DNA from: Mesorhizobium sp. L2C084A000
GTDB taxonomy: Bacteria; Pseudomonadota; Alphaproteobacteria; Rhizobiales; Rhizobiaceae
Assembly: GCF_000502875.1 (NCBI RefSeq)
Contig: NZ_AYWX01000002.1
Location: 31,510-95,509 of the forward strand
Length of the DNA: 64,000 nucleotides
Direction of reading: 5' to 3'
Shown: piece by piece, positions 36,277 through 44,604 of the stretch
Numbering within the stretch: the stretch's first letter is position 1
Layout: each line of letters begins with the position of its first letter
Notes under the pieces: model-generated
Seen by the model: only the letters and a program-made list of their open reading frames with translations
What the model was told of the DNA's origin: nothing
Database searches by the model: none
Made by a program: the position numbers and the translations under genes

Positions 36277-37050
36277 TCAGATCGAGGCGAGAAAGCCGCC
36301 ATCGACCGGAATGGACTGGCCGGTTATGTAGGCAGCCGCATCCGAAGCGAGGAACACGGCGATGCCGTGCAAGTCGTGGAGATCACCGAAACGCCGCTGC
36401 GGGATCTTGGCCAGCATGGAGTGCTGCCATGCCTCGTCGCTGTAAAAAACGTCGGTCATCGCCGTCCTGAAATAGCCCGGCGCGATGGCGTTGACCCTTA
36501 TGCCAAGCTCCGCCCACTCCGCCGCAAGGGCGCGGGTCATGCCGAGCAGGCCCGACTTCGACGAGCCATACGGCACCGCGGTGGGGATTCCGACTTCGGA
36601 TGTCAGCGAGCACAGATTGATGATGGCACCAGGGCGTCCGGCGTCGCGCATCTGCCGCGCGGCGGCCTGGGCGCAGAAGAACGCTCCCTTGAGATTCGTG
36701 TCGACGATCCTGTCCCACAGCGCCTCGTCGACATCGAGCGAGGGCCGCACCTCCTCCACGCCGGCATTGTTGACGAGAATGTCGAGACCGCCAAGCAGGC
36801 TGGCAGCCTCTGCGGTTGCTGCCCGGCAGCGGCCGACATCGGTGACGTCGAGAGCGATGGCGTGCGCCACTCCGCCGGCGGCGCGGATGGCTGCCGTGGT
36901 GGCCTCCAGCGAGGCCAGGCTGCGCGCCGTGACCGCGACGTCTGCGCCGGCAGCACTCAGCGCCTCGGCGATGCTGCGCCCGATGCCCCGGCTTGCACCG
37001 GTGACAAGCGCCTTCCTGCCGGAGAGATCGAAGAGAGAAGCGTTGCGCAT
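36277..37050 (-). CDS. Short-chain dehydrogenase/reductase (SDR)
   Basis: A 257-residue classical SDR with cofactor motif VTGASRGIGRSIAEAL, NNAG at residues about 91-94, and the catalytic Ser plus YGSSK. The C-terminus IPVDGGFLASI is typical. It is divergent from the HisC-like gene and has its own operator (site D). It probably interconverts an alcohol and ketone, or two enantiomers together with the zinc dehydrogenase. Confidence 0.92.
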   Translation of the reverse strand: MRNASLFDLSGRKALVTGASRGIGRSIAEALSAAGADVAVTARSLASLEATTAAIRAAGGVAHAIALDVTDVGRCRAATAEAASLLGGLDILVNNAGVEEVRPSLDVDEALWDRIVDTNLKGAFFCAQAAARQMRDAGRPGAIINLCSLTSEVGIPTAVPYGSSKSGLLGMTRALAAEWAELGIRVNAIAPGYFRTAMTDVFYSDEAWQHSMLAKIPQRRFGDLHDLHGIAVFLASDAAAYITGQSIPVDGGFLASI

Positions 37051-37111
37051 GTGATCCTCCTGATCGGTGTCGGTTTCCGCTTCAGCGTCGAGACTATCAG
37101 ATCAAGTTGCA

Positions 37112-37128
37112 TATACAAGCATATACAA
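37112..37128 (+). promoter_or_regulatory. HutC/GntR-type operator, site D (SDR and aminotransferase, divergent)
   Basis: TATACAAGCATATACAA, in the 130-base divergent region, 62-78 bases from the SDR start and 53-69 from the aminotransferase start. Here the element is extended as a direct repeat of GCATATACAA at 37109-37118 and 37119-37128. Confidence 0.7.
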
Positions 37129-37180
37129 ACTGTTTGGGCTACGGTACGGATGACGAAATCCACCGCAGAGGAGCCCGCCC

Positions 37181-38284
37181 TTGTCGAAAGCCTCGGATAT
37201 GGTCCGTACCGAAGTCAACCGCCTGTCGCCCTACAATTCCGGGCTGACAATTGACGAGGTCATGGAGCGATACGCACCGGCCAGAATCGCCAAACTGTGC
37301 TCGAACGAAAACCCGCTCGGGCCCAGCCCGACCCTCGCCACGACGATGCATGCCGGCTCCGAGATGTTCCGCCTCTATCCGGACCCTGCCGGGCGCAAGC
37401 TGCGCCAGGCGATCGGCGACAAATATGCCGTCACCGAGGACCAGATTATCCTCGGCAACGGTTCCGAAGACCTTCTCTCCGTCATCAGCCGTGCCGTGTT
37501 GCGGCCGGGCGACGCGGTCGTCACGCTCTATCCGTCGTTTCCGCTGCATGAGGACTACGCGACGTTGATGGGCGCTACCGTCAAGCGCGTTGTCGTCAAC
37601 GACGATCTGACCATTAATGTCGATGCGCTGGTCGAGGCGGCGCGCGAGCGGCCGCGCATGCTGCTGTTCTCGAACCCGATGAACCCGGTCGGCAGCTGGC
37701 TCTCCGGCGGCGATCTGTCGAGGGTTCTGGATGCGACGAGCGACGAGACGCTGATCGTCATCGACGAAGCCTATGCCGAATATGCCGAGGGCGACGACTA
37801 TGCGTCGTCCCTGCCCTATCTCGAAAAGCTGGACCGGCCCTGGATCGTGCTGCGGACCTTTTCCAAGGCGTTCGGTCTGGCCGGATTGCGGATCGGCTTC
37901 GGCATCGTCGGTGACCCGGAGCTGCGCGCGCTGCTCGACCGCGTCCGCACGCCTTTCAACGCCAACGGCATGGCCCAAGCCGCCGCACTCGCGGCGCTGG
38001 CCGACGACGAACACCTCGCCAGGGTCGTCGCGCTGGCCAGGGCGGAGAGAAAACGCGTCGAGACTTTTCTGGCGAGCAAGGGCCTCGACGTCGCCGCCTC
38101 CAGGGGCAACTTCCTGTTCTTCAACTGCCGGCGAGATGCTTCCGTGTTCGTCGAAAGCCTGTTGCGGCAAGGCGTCATCGTCAAGCCGTGGAAGCAGCAG
38201 GGTTTTGACACCTATGTGCGCGTCAGCATCGGCTCGGCTGCGGAGAACGACCACTTCATGGCCGTTCTGTCGGAGCTGTTGTGA
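37181..38284 (+). CDS. Histidinol-phosphate aminotransferase-like PLP enzyme (HisC paralogue)
   Basis: A 367-residue class I/II aminotransferase. PLP-binding features are GNGSEDLLSVISRAVL, the region SNPMNPVGSWLSG, VIDEAYAEYA and the Lys in TFSKAFGLAGLRIGFG. The TTG at 37181 has GAGGAG seven bases upstream; an ATG at 37199 is an alternative. It is divergent from the SDR across operator site D, so it belongs to the same regulon. As with the HisD-like enzyme, a catabolic role on an unknown substrate is more likely than histidine synthesis. Confidence 0.88.
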   Translation: MSKASDMVRTEVNRLSPYNSGLTIDEVMERYAPARIAKLCSNENPLGPSPTLATTMHAGSEMFRLYPDPAGRKLRQAIGDKYAVTEDQIILGNGSEDLLSVISRAVLRPGDAVVTLYPSFPLHEDYATLMGATVKRVVVNDDLTINVDALVEAARERPRMLLFSNPMNPVGSWLSGGDLSRVLDATSDETLIVIDEAYAEYAEGDDYASSLPYLEKLDRPWIVLRTFSKAFGLAGLRIGFGIVGDPELRALLDRVRTPFNANGMAQAAALAALADDEHLARVVALARAERKRVETFLASKGLDVAASRGNFLFFNCRRDASVFVESLLRQGVIVKPWKQQGFDTYVRVSIGSAAENDHFMAVLSELL

Positions 38285-38503
38285 ATACACGCTTTGATCG
38301 GGATTCGGAACGGACCAGCCAAATTGACCTGCTCCTTGCGGCAGCGAGGTACCAGTTCGGGCACGATGTCACGCTGCGGCGCAATTCGTCGAATGAGGCA
38401 GCAGATTTTTTTGAGCTTCAGGCCGACAGCAGGCCTTAACTTTCGCGGCGTGGGTTTTTACATCTCTGGGGTCTGCAAACGATCGACGCTTGAGGAGGCT
38501 CCC

Positions 38504-38764
38504 TTGCAGCAACCAGATGACATCGCCGCCCGCCGATTGGGCATTCTCATCGAGCAATATGTGGAAGCGCGCAAAAAACGATACGGCTATGTGTCGACCG
38601 AGCAGGCCTATCGGGCCATCCGGCAGGTCCTCAAACCCGTCATTCCCGACCGCGAACTCGACGACATGGTCGCCTCGCTTGCCGTGAAGAACGGTCTGGC
38701 GGTCGTTTTCGACCGCCAAACCAAAGCGTCCGCCGATGACGTAGCTCCGAGGCCAAGCCCCTAG
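38504..38764 (+). CDS. Small hypothetical protein, TTG start
   Basis: An 86-residue protein starting at TTG 38504 (LQQPDDIAARRLGILIEQYV), with GAGGAGG nine bases upstream. It is basic and helical, with YGYVSTEQAYRAIRQVLKPV suggesting a small DNA- or protein-binding fold. No family is recognised. The upstream extension to 38294 lacks protein character. It converges on the SGNH hydrolase gene. Confidence 0.5.
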   Translation: MQQPDDIAARRLGILIEQYVEARKKRYGYVSTEQAYRAIRQVLKPVIPDRELDDMVASLAVKNGLAVVFDRQTKASADDVAPRPSP

Positions 38765-38803
38765 ATCGACGCACATCTGCCGGCGCAGGGCGCCATATCA
38801 ATA

Positions 38804-38830
38804 CGGGGCCAAACGCATCGTTCGGCCCCG
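38804..38830. terminator. Candidate bidirectional hairpin terminator
   Basis: CGGGGCC and GGCCCCG form a 7-bp stem with an inner ACG-CAT-CGT stem-loop, between two convergent genes (stops at 38764 and 38912). There is no U-tract, so the terminator call is tentative. Confidence 0.4.
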
Positions 38831-38911
38831 CATCGATGTGCATCGCCGGAGGAACCTGCGATACACCTGCGCCGTGGGCCTGTGTGCCGCAAGCCGACGG
38901 GCGTGGCGGCT

Positions 38912-39595
38912 TCAAGCGGCGGTGCTGACCTGGCCCGGCTCGAGGATCGACTTGACCTTGCCGGCCACCGCGCGTCCCAGATCGGCGTTGTTTGCGGCGG
39001 TGAAATGAATTCCGTCGACACCGTCCGTGGTGAGGTAATCGCCGGCATTGAGGAAGTCGATCTTCATGAAATCCGCCATCGCCTTGTACTGCCTGGCCAG
39101 ATCCCTGGATTTTTCGTGCCCGCCGCCGAACATGCCCTCGAACCACGGATCGGGCATCGGGGTCAGCGGCGGCGGCGCAATGACCAGCGCCTTCGGCGCC
39201 GGATAAGGCGTGCCGATGCCGCCGGCACTGGTCAGGATCTGCCCGACCAGTTTCGCCATTCCATTGGCGATCTCATAAGGCGTCCGGCGGAAATAAGACT
39301 TGGTGTCGTTGGTGCCGAGCATGACAATGACCAGGTCCAGCGGCAGATGGCTGGCGATGGCCGAGGGCAGATAATTGGCCCCGTTCAGGCGCGGATCGTT
39401 GGGGTCGTCGAGACAGGTGGTGCGCGCGCTCAGGCCTTCTTCGATGATATGGTAGCCCGCCCCCAGCGCCGCCGACATCACACCGGTCCAGCGCTGGTCA
39501 TAGGGGTAGCGGTAGGTCGGCGACCCCTCCTTGACCGGAACCCAGCCCCAGGTCAGCGAGTCGCCGTAGCACATGATGTTTTTTGGCGGTGACAT
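38912..39595 (-). CDS. SGNH/GDSL esterase closely resembling MsAcT-type acyltransferase/arylesterase
   Basis: A 227-residue hydrolase starting at ATG 39595 with GGAGAAA upstream. The nucleophile block is CYGDSLTWGW (Ser13), the Asn block VIVMLGTNDTKSYF, and the Asp-His block DGVDGIHFTAANN. Long stretches such as IIEEGLSARTT and PKALVIAPPPLTPMPDPWF match what I recall of the Mycobacterium smegmatis acyltransferase MsAcT, known for ester synthesis in water. It follows the sugar ABC permease genes on the same strand; it may remove acyl groups from an imported sugar. Confidence 0.88.
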   Translation of the reverse strand: MSPPKNIMCYGDSLTWGWVPVKEGSPTYRYPYDQRWTGVMSAALGAGYHIIEEGLSARTTCLDDPNDPRLNGANYLPSAIASHLPLDLVIVMLGTNDTKSYFRRTPYEIANGMAKLVGQILTSAGGIGTPYPAPKALVIAPPPLTPMPDPWFEGMFGGGHEKSRDLARQYKAMADFMKIDFLNAGDYLTTDGVDGIHFTAANNADLGRAVAGKVKSILEPGQVSTAA

Positions 39596-39659
39596 CCATG
39601 TTTCTCCATCTGTTTGCAATTGTCTGAACGCCGGCGCACTTGCTTTTCGCCGTCTTAAG

Positions 39660-40613
39660 TCAGGGGTTTCGCACGCGCACTCCGTAGAAGATCGCCGCGC
39701 CGAGGATGATGACGCCCTGCGCGATGAGCTTGCCGGGCTCGTCGATGCCGAGCACCGTCATCACCACGAACAGCAGCGCAAAGCACAGCGCCCCGAAGAA
39801 GGGCCCCCAGACGCCGCCGTCGCCACGACCGAAGACGACGCCGCCGAGGATCGTTGCCGCGACCGCCAGGATCGGCAGGTCGAGGCCGACACGGACGCTG
39901 CCGACGGCGATCGAACCGGTCTGCACCAGGGCCGCGATCGCCGCGATCAGGCCGGCGAGCGTATGCGCCAGGATGACCGTGCGCTGGACCGGCACGCCGG
40001 AAAAATGCGCGGCTTCGGCATTCTCCCCGACCGAGGCGACGTAGCGGCCAAAGACGGTCCGCGACAGAAGCAGCCACACCGAAGCGGTCAGCAGGACCCA
40101 GAACAGCACCGGCGTCGGAACCGACAGGAATTTCGTGTTGTAGAGGTCGTTGAACAGCTTCGGCACATCGCCGGGCGGATTGCCGCTCGACAGGAACTGC
40201 ACCAGCCCTACCAGGATGATGCTGACCGCCAGCGTGACGATGACAGCCGACACCCGCCGGCTCCCTATCATGAAGCCGTTGAACAGGCCGATGACGAGGC
40301 CGGTGGCGAGCGCCAGCACGACGAAGAAAGGCATCGACGCGCCGGGGAAAGTGCCCGACGAGATGAAATAGTTGATGAGCAGGATGATGCCGCCGCCGGA
40401 GAGGTCGATCGACTTCACCCGCATGACGACGAGCTGCCCCAGCACCAGGATGCCGAGCGGGACGATCTGCCTGACGAAGATACCCATGATGTTGAGGTTG
40501 AGCATGTTCGGTCGCGCGATCCACAGCGTCGCCAGCAGCACGAGAAAGACAAAATAGGACGGCGGTATGCGCAGCAGGCGCCGGGCGATCGGATTTGCGA
40601 GAACGGCAGCCAT
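39660..40613 (-). CDS. Sugar ABC transporter permease (BPD_transp_2)
   Basis: A 317-residue permease with many hydrophobic segments and the family features GQLVVMRVKSIDLSGGGIIL and VIVTLAVSIILVGLVQFLSS. It lies three bases downstream of a second permease gene, so the channel is probably a heterodimer. It is in the operon read leftward from 44262. Confidence 0.92.
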   Translation of the reverse strand: MAAVLANPIARRLLRIPPSYFVFLVLLATLWIARPNMLNLNIMGIFVRQIVPLGILVLGQLVVMRVKSIDLSGGGIILLINYFISSGTFPGASMPFFVVLALATGLVIGLFNGFMIGSRRVSAVIVTLAVSIILVGLVQFLSSGNPPGDVPKLFNDLYNTKFLSVPTPVLFWVLLTASVWLLLSRTVFGRYVASVGENAEAAHFSGVPVQRTVILAHTLAGLIAAIAALVQTGSIAVGSVRVGLDLPILAVAATILGGVVFGRGDGGVWGPFFGALCFALLFVVMTVLGIDEPGKLIAQGVIILGAAIFYGVRVRNP

Positions 40614-40616
40614 CTT

Positions 40617-41579
40617 TTAGAGCCCCATCTTCTTGCGGGATTGCAGCCCGACCACCGCCAGCAGGATGCCGCCCTTGATCGCGGTCTGGACAAAGGGGGA
40701 GACGTTGGCGAGGTTCATGCCATTGGCCAGCAGCGCCATGACCAGCGCGCCGATCACCGTGCCGTGCAGGCTGCCTATGCTGCCGGAGAGCTGGGTGCCT
40801 CCAAGGGCGACGGCGGTGACGGTGTCGAGTTCGAAAAGCAGCCCGACATTCGGATCGCCCGACACGATGCGCCCGGCCAGGAAGACACCGGCAACGGCCG
40901 CGAAACAGGAACAGACCACATAGGCGAGGATGATGTTGCGACGGTCGGAGACGCCGAAATTGCGGGCAGCACTTTCAGCGCCCGAAGCAATGCCGCCGCC
41001 AATCGCAAACAGATGCAGCCCGTATCGCGATCCGTAGAGCAGTTTCCACGCTGCCAGGATCACGACGATGCCCCAGAAAACCGGATAGGGAACGCCGAGG
41101 AAACTGCCTGAGACGGCATCGATGACGATCTCCGGCACCGTACCGCCGGACACAGGACGCAGGATGCGCGTGATGCCGAGCACGATGTACTGCGTCGACA
41201 GCGTCGCGATGATCGGATGGACGTTGAAACGGGTGATCGCCAGGCCGTTGATCAGCCCGATGAGTGCCGCCAGCACGAAGACCGCCGGGATCAGCACGAC
41301 AGCCGGCTGATCGAGCGCCAGCACCGCCGTGGTGAAGCTGATGACGGAGCCGACCGACAGATCGAGCCCGCCGATGAGCACGACCACCAACTGTCCGATG
41401 GCCGCGATGATCAGCGGCATTGCCTGGGCCACCAGGTTGAAGAGGTTTTCGGCCGTGGCAAATTGTGTCGTCTCGACGGTCAGCCACAGCGAAATGAACA
41501 AGGCGACCAGCAGTGGCAGGCCCCACAGGCCTTGCCGCGTGTTCCGGCCACTCAGGATGTTGAACAGCGAGCGAACCAT
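40617..41579 (-). CDS. Sugar ABC transporter permease (BPD_transp_2)
   Basis: A 320-residue permease paralogous to its neighbour, with GQLVVVLIGGLDLSVGSVIS and HPIIATLSTQYIVLGITRIL as family signatures. It is 10 bases downstream of the double-domain ATPase gene. It forms the membrane channel together with the 317-residue permease. Confidence 0.92.
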   Translation of the reverse strand: MVRSLFNILSGRNTRQGLWGLPLLVALFISLWLTVETTQFATAENLFNLVAQAMPLIIAAIGQLVVVLIGGLDLSVGSVISFTTAVLALDQPAVVLIPAVFVLAALIGLINGLAITRFNVHPIIATLSTQYIVLGITRILRPVSGGTVPEIVIDAVSGSFLGVPYPVFWGIVVILAAWKLLYGSRYGLHLFAIGGGIASGAESAARNFGVSDRRNIILAYVVCSCFAAVAGVFLAGRIVSGDPNVGLLFELDTVTAVALGGTQLSGSIGSLHGTVIGALVMALLANGMNLANVSPFVQTAIKGGILLAVVGLQSRKKMGL

Positions 41580-41589
41580 GGCAGCCCCC

Positions 41590-43101
41590 CTAGTGCTGGC
41601 GCGCGGAGCCGCCCGTCAGGGCCGCGTCGAGGATCTTGTGTTCCGTCGCCTGCGCCGCCGGCATTTCGGCAACGATGGTGTCGTCGTGGACGACGTAGAT
41701 GCGATCGCAGAGCCCGATCAACTCGATCGTCTCGCGCGACAGCACCAGCACGGCGCCGCCCTTGGCGGTAAAGTCGCGCAGCAGGTGGTAGATCTCGGAC
41801 TTGGCGCCGATGTCGACGCCGCGGGTCGGCTCCTCGACCAGCAGAAGATCGAGATCGGCGGCCAGGTAGCGGCCGAGGAGAACCTTTTGCTGGTTGCCGC
41901 CCGACAGGGAGCCGACCGGCGCGGACGGCCCTGCCGCCTTTATGTTCATGACCTCCATCATGCGGGCGATGACGTTTCGATACGGCTGCGCCGGCGCGAG
42001 TTCGAATCGCCTCGAATGCAATCCGATGGCGATGTTGTGGGCGATCGGCAAAGCGAGGAAGAGCCCCTCCTCCTTGCGGTCCTCGGGAACGAAGCCGACC
42101 CTCAGCTGCTGCAAATGGCGAACGCCTGATGATGCCGGGAGCGGCATTTTCAGCGCTTTGCCGTTGACGGAAATCGTCCCGGCGGAGGGATGATAGCGGC
42201 CGATCAGCGATCTCAGGAAGCGCTGCTGGCCCTGCCCCTCCAGTCCGGCCAGGGCTACGATCTCACCCTTGTGCAAAGACAGCGACAGCGGCCGCGATGT
42301 GTCGGTGATTCTGAGGTTCTCGACTCGCAGGATCTCATCACCCTTATCGCCCGTGCGATCGGGAAAAAGGTCCTGGAGTTCGCGTCCGACCATCATGGCG
42401 ATGAGGTCGTCGGTGGTGATCTCGGACACCATCCTGGTGCCGACCAGTGCGCCGTCCTTCAGCACCGTCACCGTGTCGCACAGCTCGAAGATCTCCTCCA
42501 TGCGATGCGAGATGTAGACGATGGCTTTTCCCTTATCGCGCAGCCGGCGGATGTTGCGGTTGAGCACATCGACATCGGCCGCGTTGAGAGCAGCCGTCGG
42601 CTCGTCGAGGATAAGCACGCTGGCGTCCGCCTGGATGCAATGCGCGATCTCGACGAATTGCCGCTCGGCTATGGTCAGGTTGGAAACGAGTTGCGACGGG
42701 TCGAGCGTGAGGCCGAGTTCGCCAAGCGCCTTGGCGGTCTGGCTTTTCATCGCCCGATAATCGATCGAGCCGAACCGGGTCGTCGGCTCCCGGCCCAGAA
42801 ACATGTTTTCGGCGATCGACAGATTGGGCAGCAGCGAATGCTCCTGGAAAACGGTCGAAATGCCGGCATCGAGTGCGGCGCGCGGCGATTTCAGATCGAG
42901 CTTCTCCCCGTTCATGAAGATCTCGCCGGAATCGGGCTGATGCACGCCCGCCAGGATCTTCATCAACGTCGATTTGCCGGCGCCGTTCTCGCCCATCAGG
43001 GCGTGGACGCTGCCCGCCTTGAGATCGAGGGAAACGGAATGGAGCGCCTTGCTCCCTCCGAATGCCTTCGAAATGTGGGACATCTCGATAAGATTGGTCA
43101 C
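41590..43101 (-). CDS. Sugar ABC transporter double-domain ATP-binding protein (RbsA/MglA type)
   Basis: A 503-residue ATPase starting at GTG 43101 with GAGGG upstream. Domain 1 has GENGAGKSTLMKIL and LILDEPTAALN; domain 2 has the degenerate GLEGQGQQRFL in place of Walker A, signature SLSGGNQQKVLLG and LLLVEEPTRGVD. This asymmetric arrangement is normal for the family. It energises the two permeases encoded downstream. Confidence 0.94.
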   Translation of the reverse strand: MTNLIEMSHISKAFGGSKALHSVSLDLKAGSVHALMGENGAGKSTLMKILAGVHQPDSGEIFMNGEKLDLKSPRAALDAGISTVFQEHSLLPNLSIAENMFLGREPTTRFGSIDYRAMKSQTAKALGELGLTLDPSQLVSNLTIAERQFVEIAHCIQADASVLILDEPTAALNAADVDVLNRNIRRLRDKGKAIVYISHRMEEIFELCDTVTVLKDGALVGTRMVSEITTDDLIAMMVGRELQDLFPDRTGDKGDEILRVENLRITDTSRPLSLSLHKGEIVALAGLEGQGQQRFLRSLIGRYHPSAGTISVNGKALKMPLPASSGVRHLQQLRVGFVPEDRKEEGLFLALPIAHNIAIGLHSRRFELAPAQPYRNVIARMMEVMNIKAAGPSAPVGSLSGGNQQKVLLGRYLAADLDLLLVEEPTRGVDIGAKSEIYHLLRDFTAKGGAVLVLSRETIELIGLCDRIYVVHDDTIVAEMPAAQATEHKILDAALTGGSARQH

Positions 43102-43182
43102 GAAACCCTCGAACGAACCAAATTCAACACATGGAACGGCCTGCGGGGAATGCTTGTCCACTCCCCGCCAGCCACGGCGCCG

Positions 43183-44262
43183 TCACTTCTTGCCGTAATA
43201 TTCCTTGAGCTTGTCCTCGGGCAGTTCGCTCGGCCACCAGACATTGGCGGTCAGGTCGTCGCGATAGTATTTTTTGGCCTTGTCCTGGTCCCATCCGTCG
43301 GGATTATAGACATAGCGTTTGTAGAGCTGCTTGCCTTCCAGAAGGGCAACAGCGGCGCGCACGCCGGCCGCACCTTGGGCGGGGCTGTATTCCGGCGAGA
43401 TCGACTTGAACCCGTCCGTGATCCACTGGCCGAAATAGCCATTGTTGCCCTCGCCCGAAATCGGCGGAACGGGCGTGCCGAACTGCTTGAAGACATCGAC
43501 GCAGGCGCGCGTCATGTCAGCGCCGGACGACCAGATGCCGTCAACCTGTGGGTTGTTCAGATAAAGCGTCTCGCACAGCTTCTTGGCCTTGTCGTACTGC
43601 CAGTCACCATGCTCCTCGGCGATGATCTGCACATGCGTGCCCTTGAGCGACTCCAGGAGTCCGTTGTAGCGGTTGGTGTCTTCCGGATGTCCGGCCAGGC
43701 CACGCAGGACCCAGATCTTGCCGTTGTCGCCGACGGTCTTGACCAGCCAGTCGCCCATCACCTTGCCGAAATGCTCGGCGCCGCCCTGGATTTCGGTGGT
43801 GTAGGCGTCGGAATCGATGCGACCGGTGTGGAGAATGACGGGAATGCCGGCGGCGACCGCCTTGGCGATGCTGGCATTCGCCGATGTGCTGGTCACCGGC
43901 TGCACGATGATCGCGTCGACATGCTGCGCAATCAGGTCCTCGATATCCGCCACCTGCTTCTTCTGGTCGAAGCCGGCATCGAGCAGGATGAATTTCGAGA
44001 TGCGCTTGTCCTTGGCCGCGGCATTCTCCGCCTCATGCGCCACCTGTACCGTCCACGTGTTTGCGTTGACGCCGAAGTCGCTCATTCCGATGACCCAGGG
44101 CGGGTCCTTCTTGAACGCACCGGCCGCGGTCATGCGCGTGTCGTCGGGGCGCGGCGCGACGCCGTCCATCAGCTTGATGTCTTCCGCATGCGCCAGGGAC
44201 GTCACGGCAAGCGTGGACGCAACTAGCATCCCCAGGCCGACGGTTTTCAGCAATCCTAACAT
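43183..44262 (-). CDS. Sugar ABC transporter periplasmic substrate-binding protein
   Basis: A 359-residue binding protein with a signal peptide ending SLAHA near residue 26 and an AAGGAGGAG ribosome site before ATG 44262. Features such as PPWVIGMSDFGVNANTWTVQ, IEDLIAQHVDAIIVQPVTST and VDGIWSSGADMTRACVDVF place it in the Peripla_BP_4 class. It is the first gene of the importer operon; a near-perfect 24-base palindrome lies 36-59 bases upstream. Confidence 0.92.
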   Translation of the reverse strand: MLGLLKTVGLGMLVASTLAVTSLAHAEDIKLMDGVAPRPDDTRMTAAGAFKKDPPWVIGMSDFGVNANTWTVQVAHEAENAAAKDKRISKFILLDAGFDQKKQVADIEDLIAQHVDAIIVQPVTSTSANASIAKAVAAGIPVILHTGRIDSDAYTTEIQGGAEHFGKVMGDWLVKTVGDNGKIWVLRGLAGHPEDTNRYNGLLESLKGTHVQIIAEEHGDWQYDKAKKLCETLYLNNPQVDGIWSSGADMTRACVDVFKQFGTPVPPISGEGNNGYFGQWITDGFKSISPEYSPAQGAAGVRAAVALLEGKQLYKRYVYNPDGWDQDKAKKYYRDDLTANVWWPSELPEDKLKEYYGKK

Positions 44263-44297
44263 TCAACTCTCCTCCTTGTGGTTGTCCCGGCCTACGA

Positions 44298-44321
44298 ATT
44301 CGTATGGCCGGCCGTACGAAT
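44298..44321. promoter_or_regulatory. Near-perfect 24-base palindrome upstream of the sugar ABC operon
   Basis: Two 12-base arms, ATTCGTATGGCC and GGCCGTACGAAT, are complementary at all but one position. An overlapping 12-base palindrome, TACGAATTCGTA, lies at 44293-44304. The position near the start of the binding-protein gene suggests an operator, possibly for the ROK regulator at 45304. The 342-base divergent gap 44263-44604 contains this, the inverted repeat at 44499-44517, and no gene. Confidence 0.45.
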
Positions 44322-44498
44322 GTGTACTGCCGCGAGACGCTCTCCCGATGCATGCTCGTCGTCGCAAACCGACCGATGCACGCGATTCTCCCGTCCCCGA
44401 ACACATGCGTGTCGAGGCCCAACCCGGGCTGGACGATGGTGACGGTTGAGAACTCCTCCGGCACTTTAGAAGCACAGCGGATTCGCCCTGTCAATAGT

Positions 44499-44517
44499 TA
44501 GTCATGTTGAATGACTA
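44499..44517. promoter_or_regulatory. Inverted repeat in divergent promoter region
   Basis: TAGTCAT-GTTGA-ATGACTA, a perfect 7-bp inverted repeat about 90 bases upstream of the SGNH hydrolase start, in an AT-rich patch. Candidate operator; the protein is unknown. Confidence 0.35.
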
Positions 44518-44604
44518 TTCCCTTGCTTGCCTTTCACCGCTCCGCTATCCATCATGAATGGCGCTCGCCGGCTTCGGCGCGCTGTCAGTCCCGGCGGGAA
44601 AAAC

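Noticed and set aside
28665..38284. Histidine utilisation (hut) locus, suggested by a HutC regulator and HisD/HisC-like genes
   Set aside because: There is no hutH, hutU, hutI or formiminoglutamate enzyme, and the HisD-like zinc ligands differ from true HisD. The genes are catabolic paralogues.
34747..38284. Histidine biosynthesis genes hisD and hisC
   Set aside because: They are divergent from each other, share operators with an importer and dehydrogenases, and the HisD-like enzyme has altered pocket residues.
39573..41111. A 512-codon forward open frame rich in Asp, Arg and Gln
   Set aside because: It is antisense to the two sugar permease genes; low-complexity shadow of membrane-protein codons.
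42190..44226. A 678-codon open reading frame on the forward strand
   Set aside because: It runs opposite the sugar ABC ATPase and binding-protein genes, which have full family motifs. Its protein is an Arg/Asp/His-rich shadow typical of GC-rich antisense frames.
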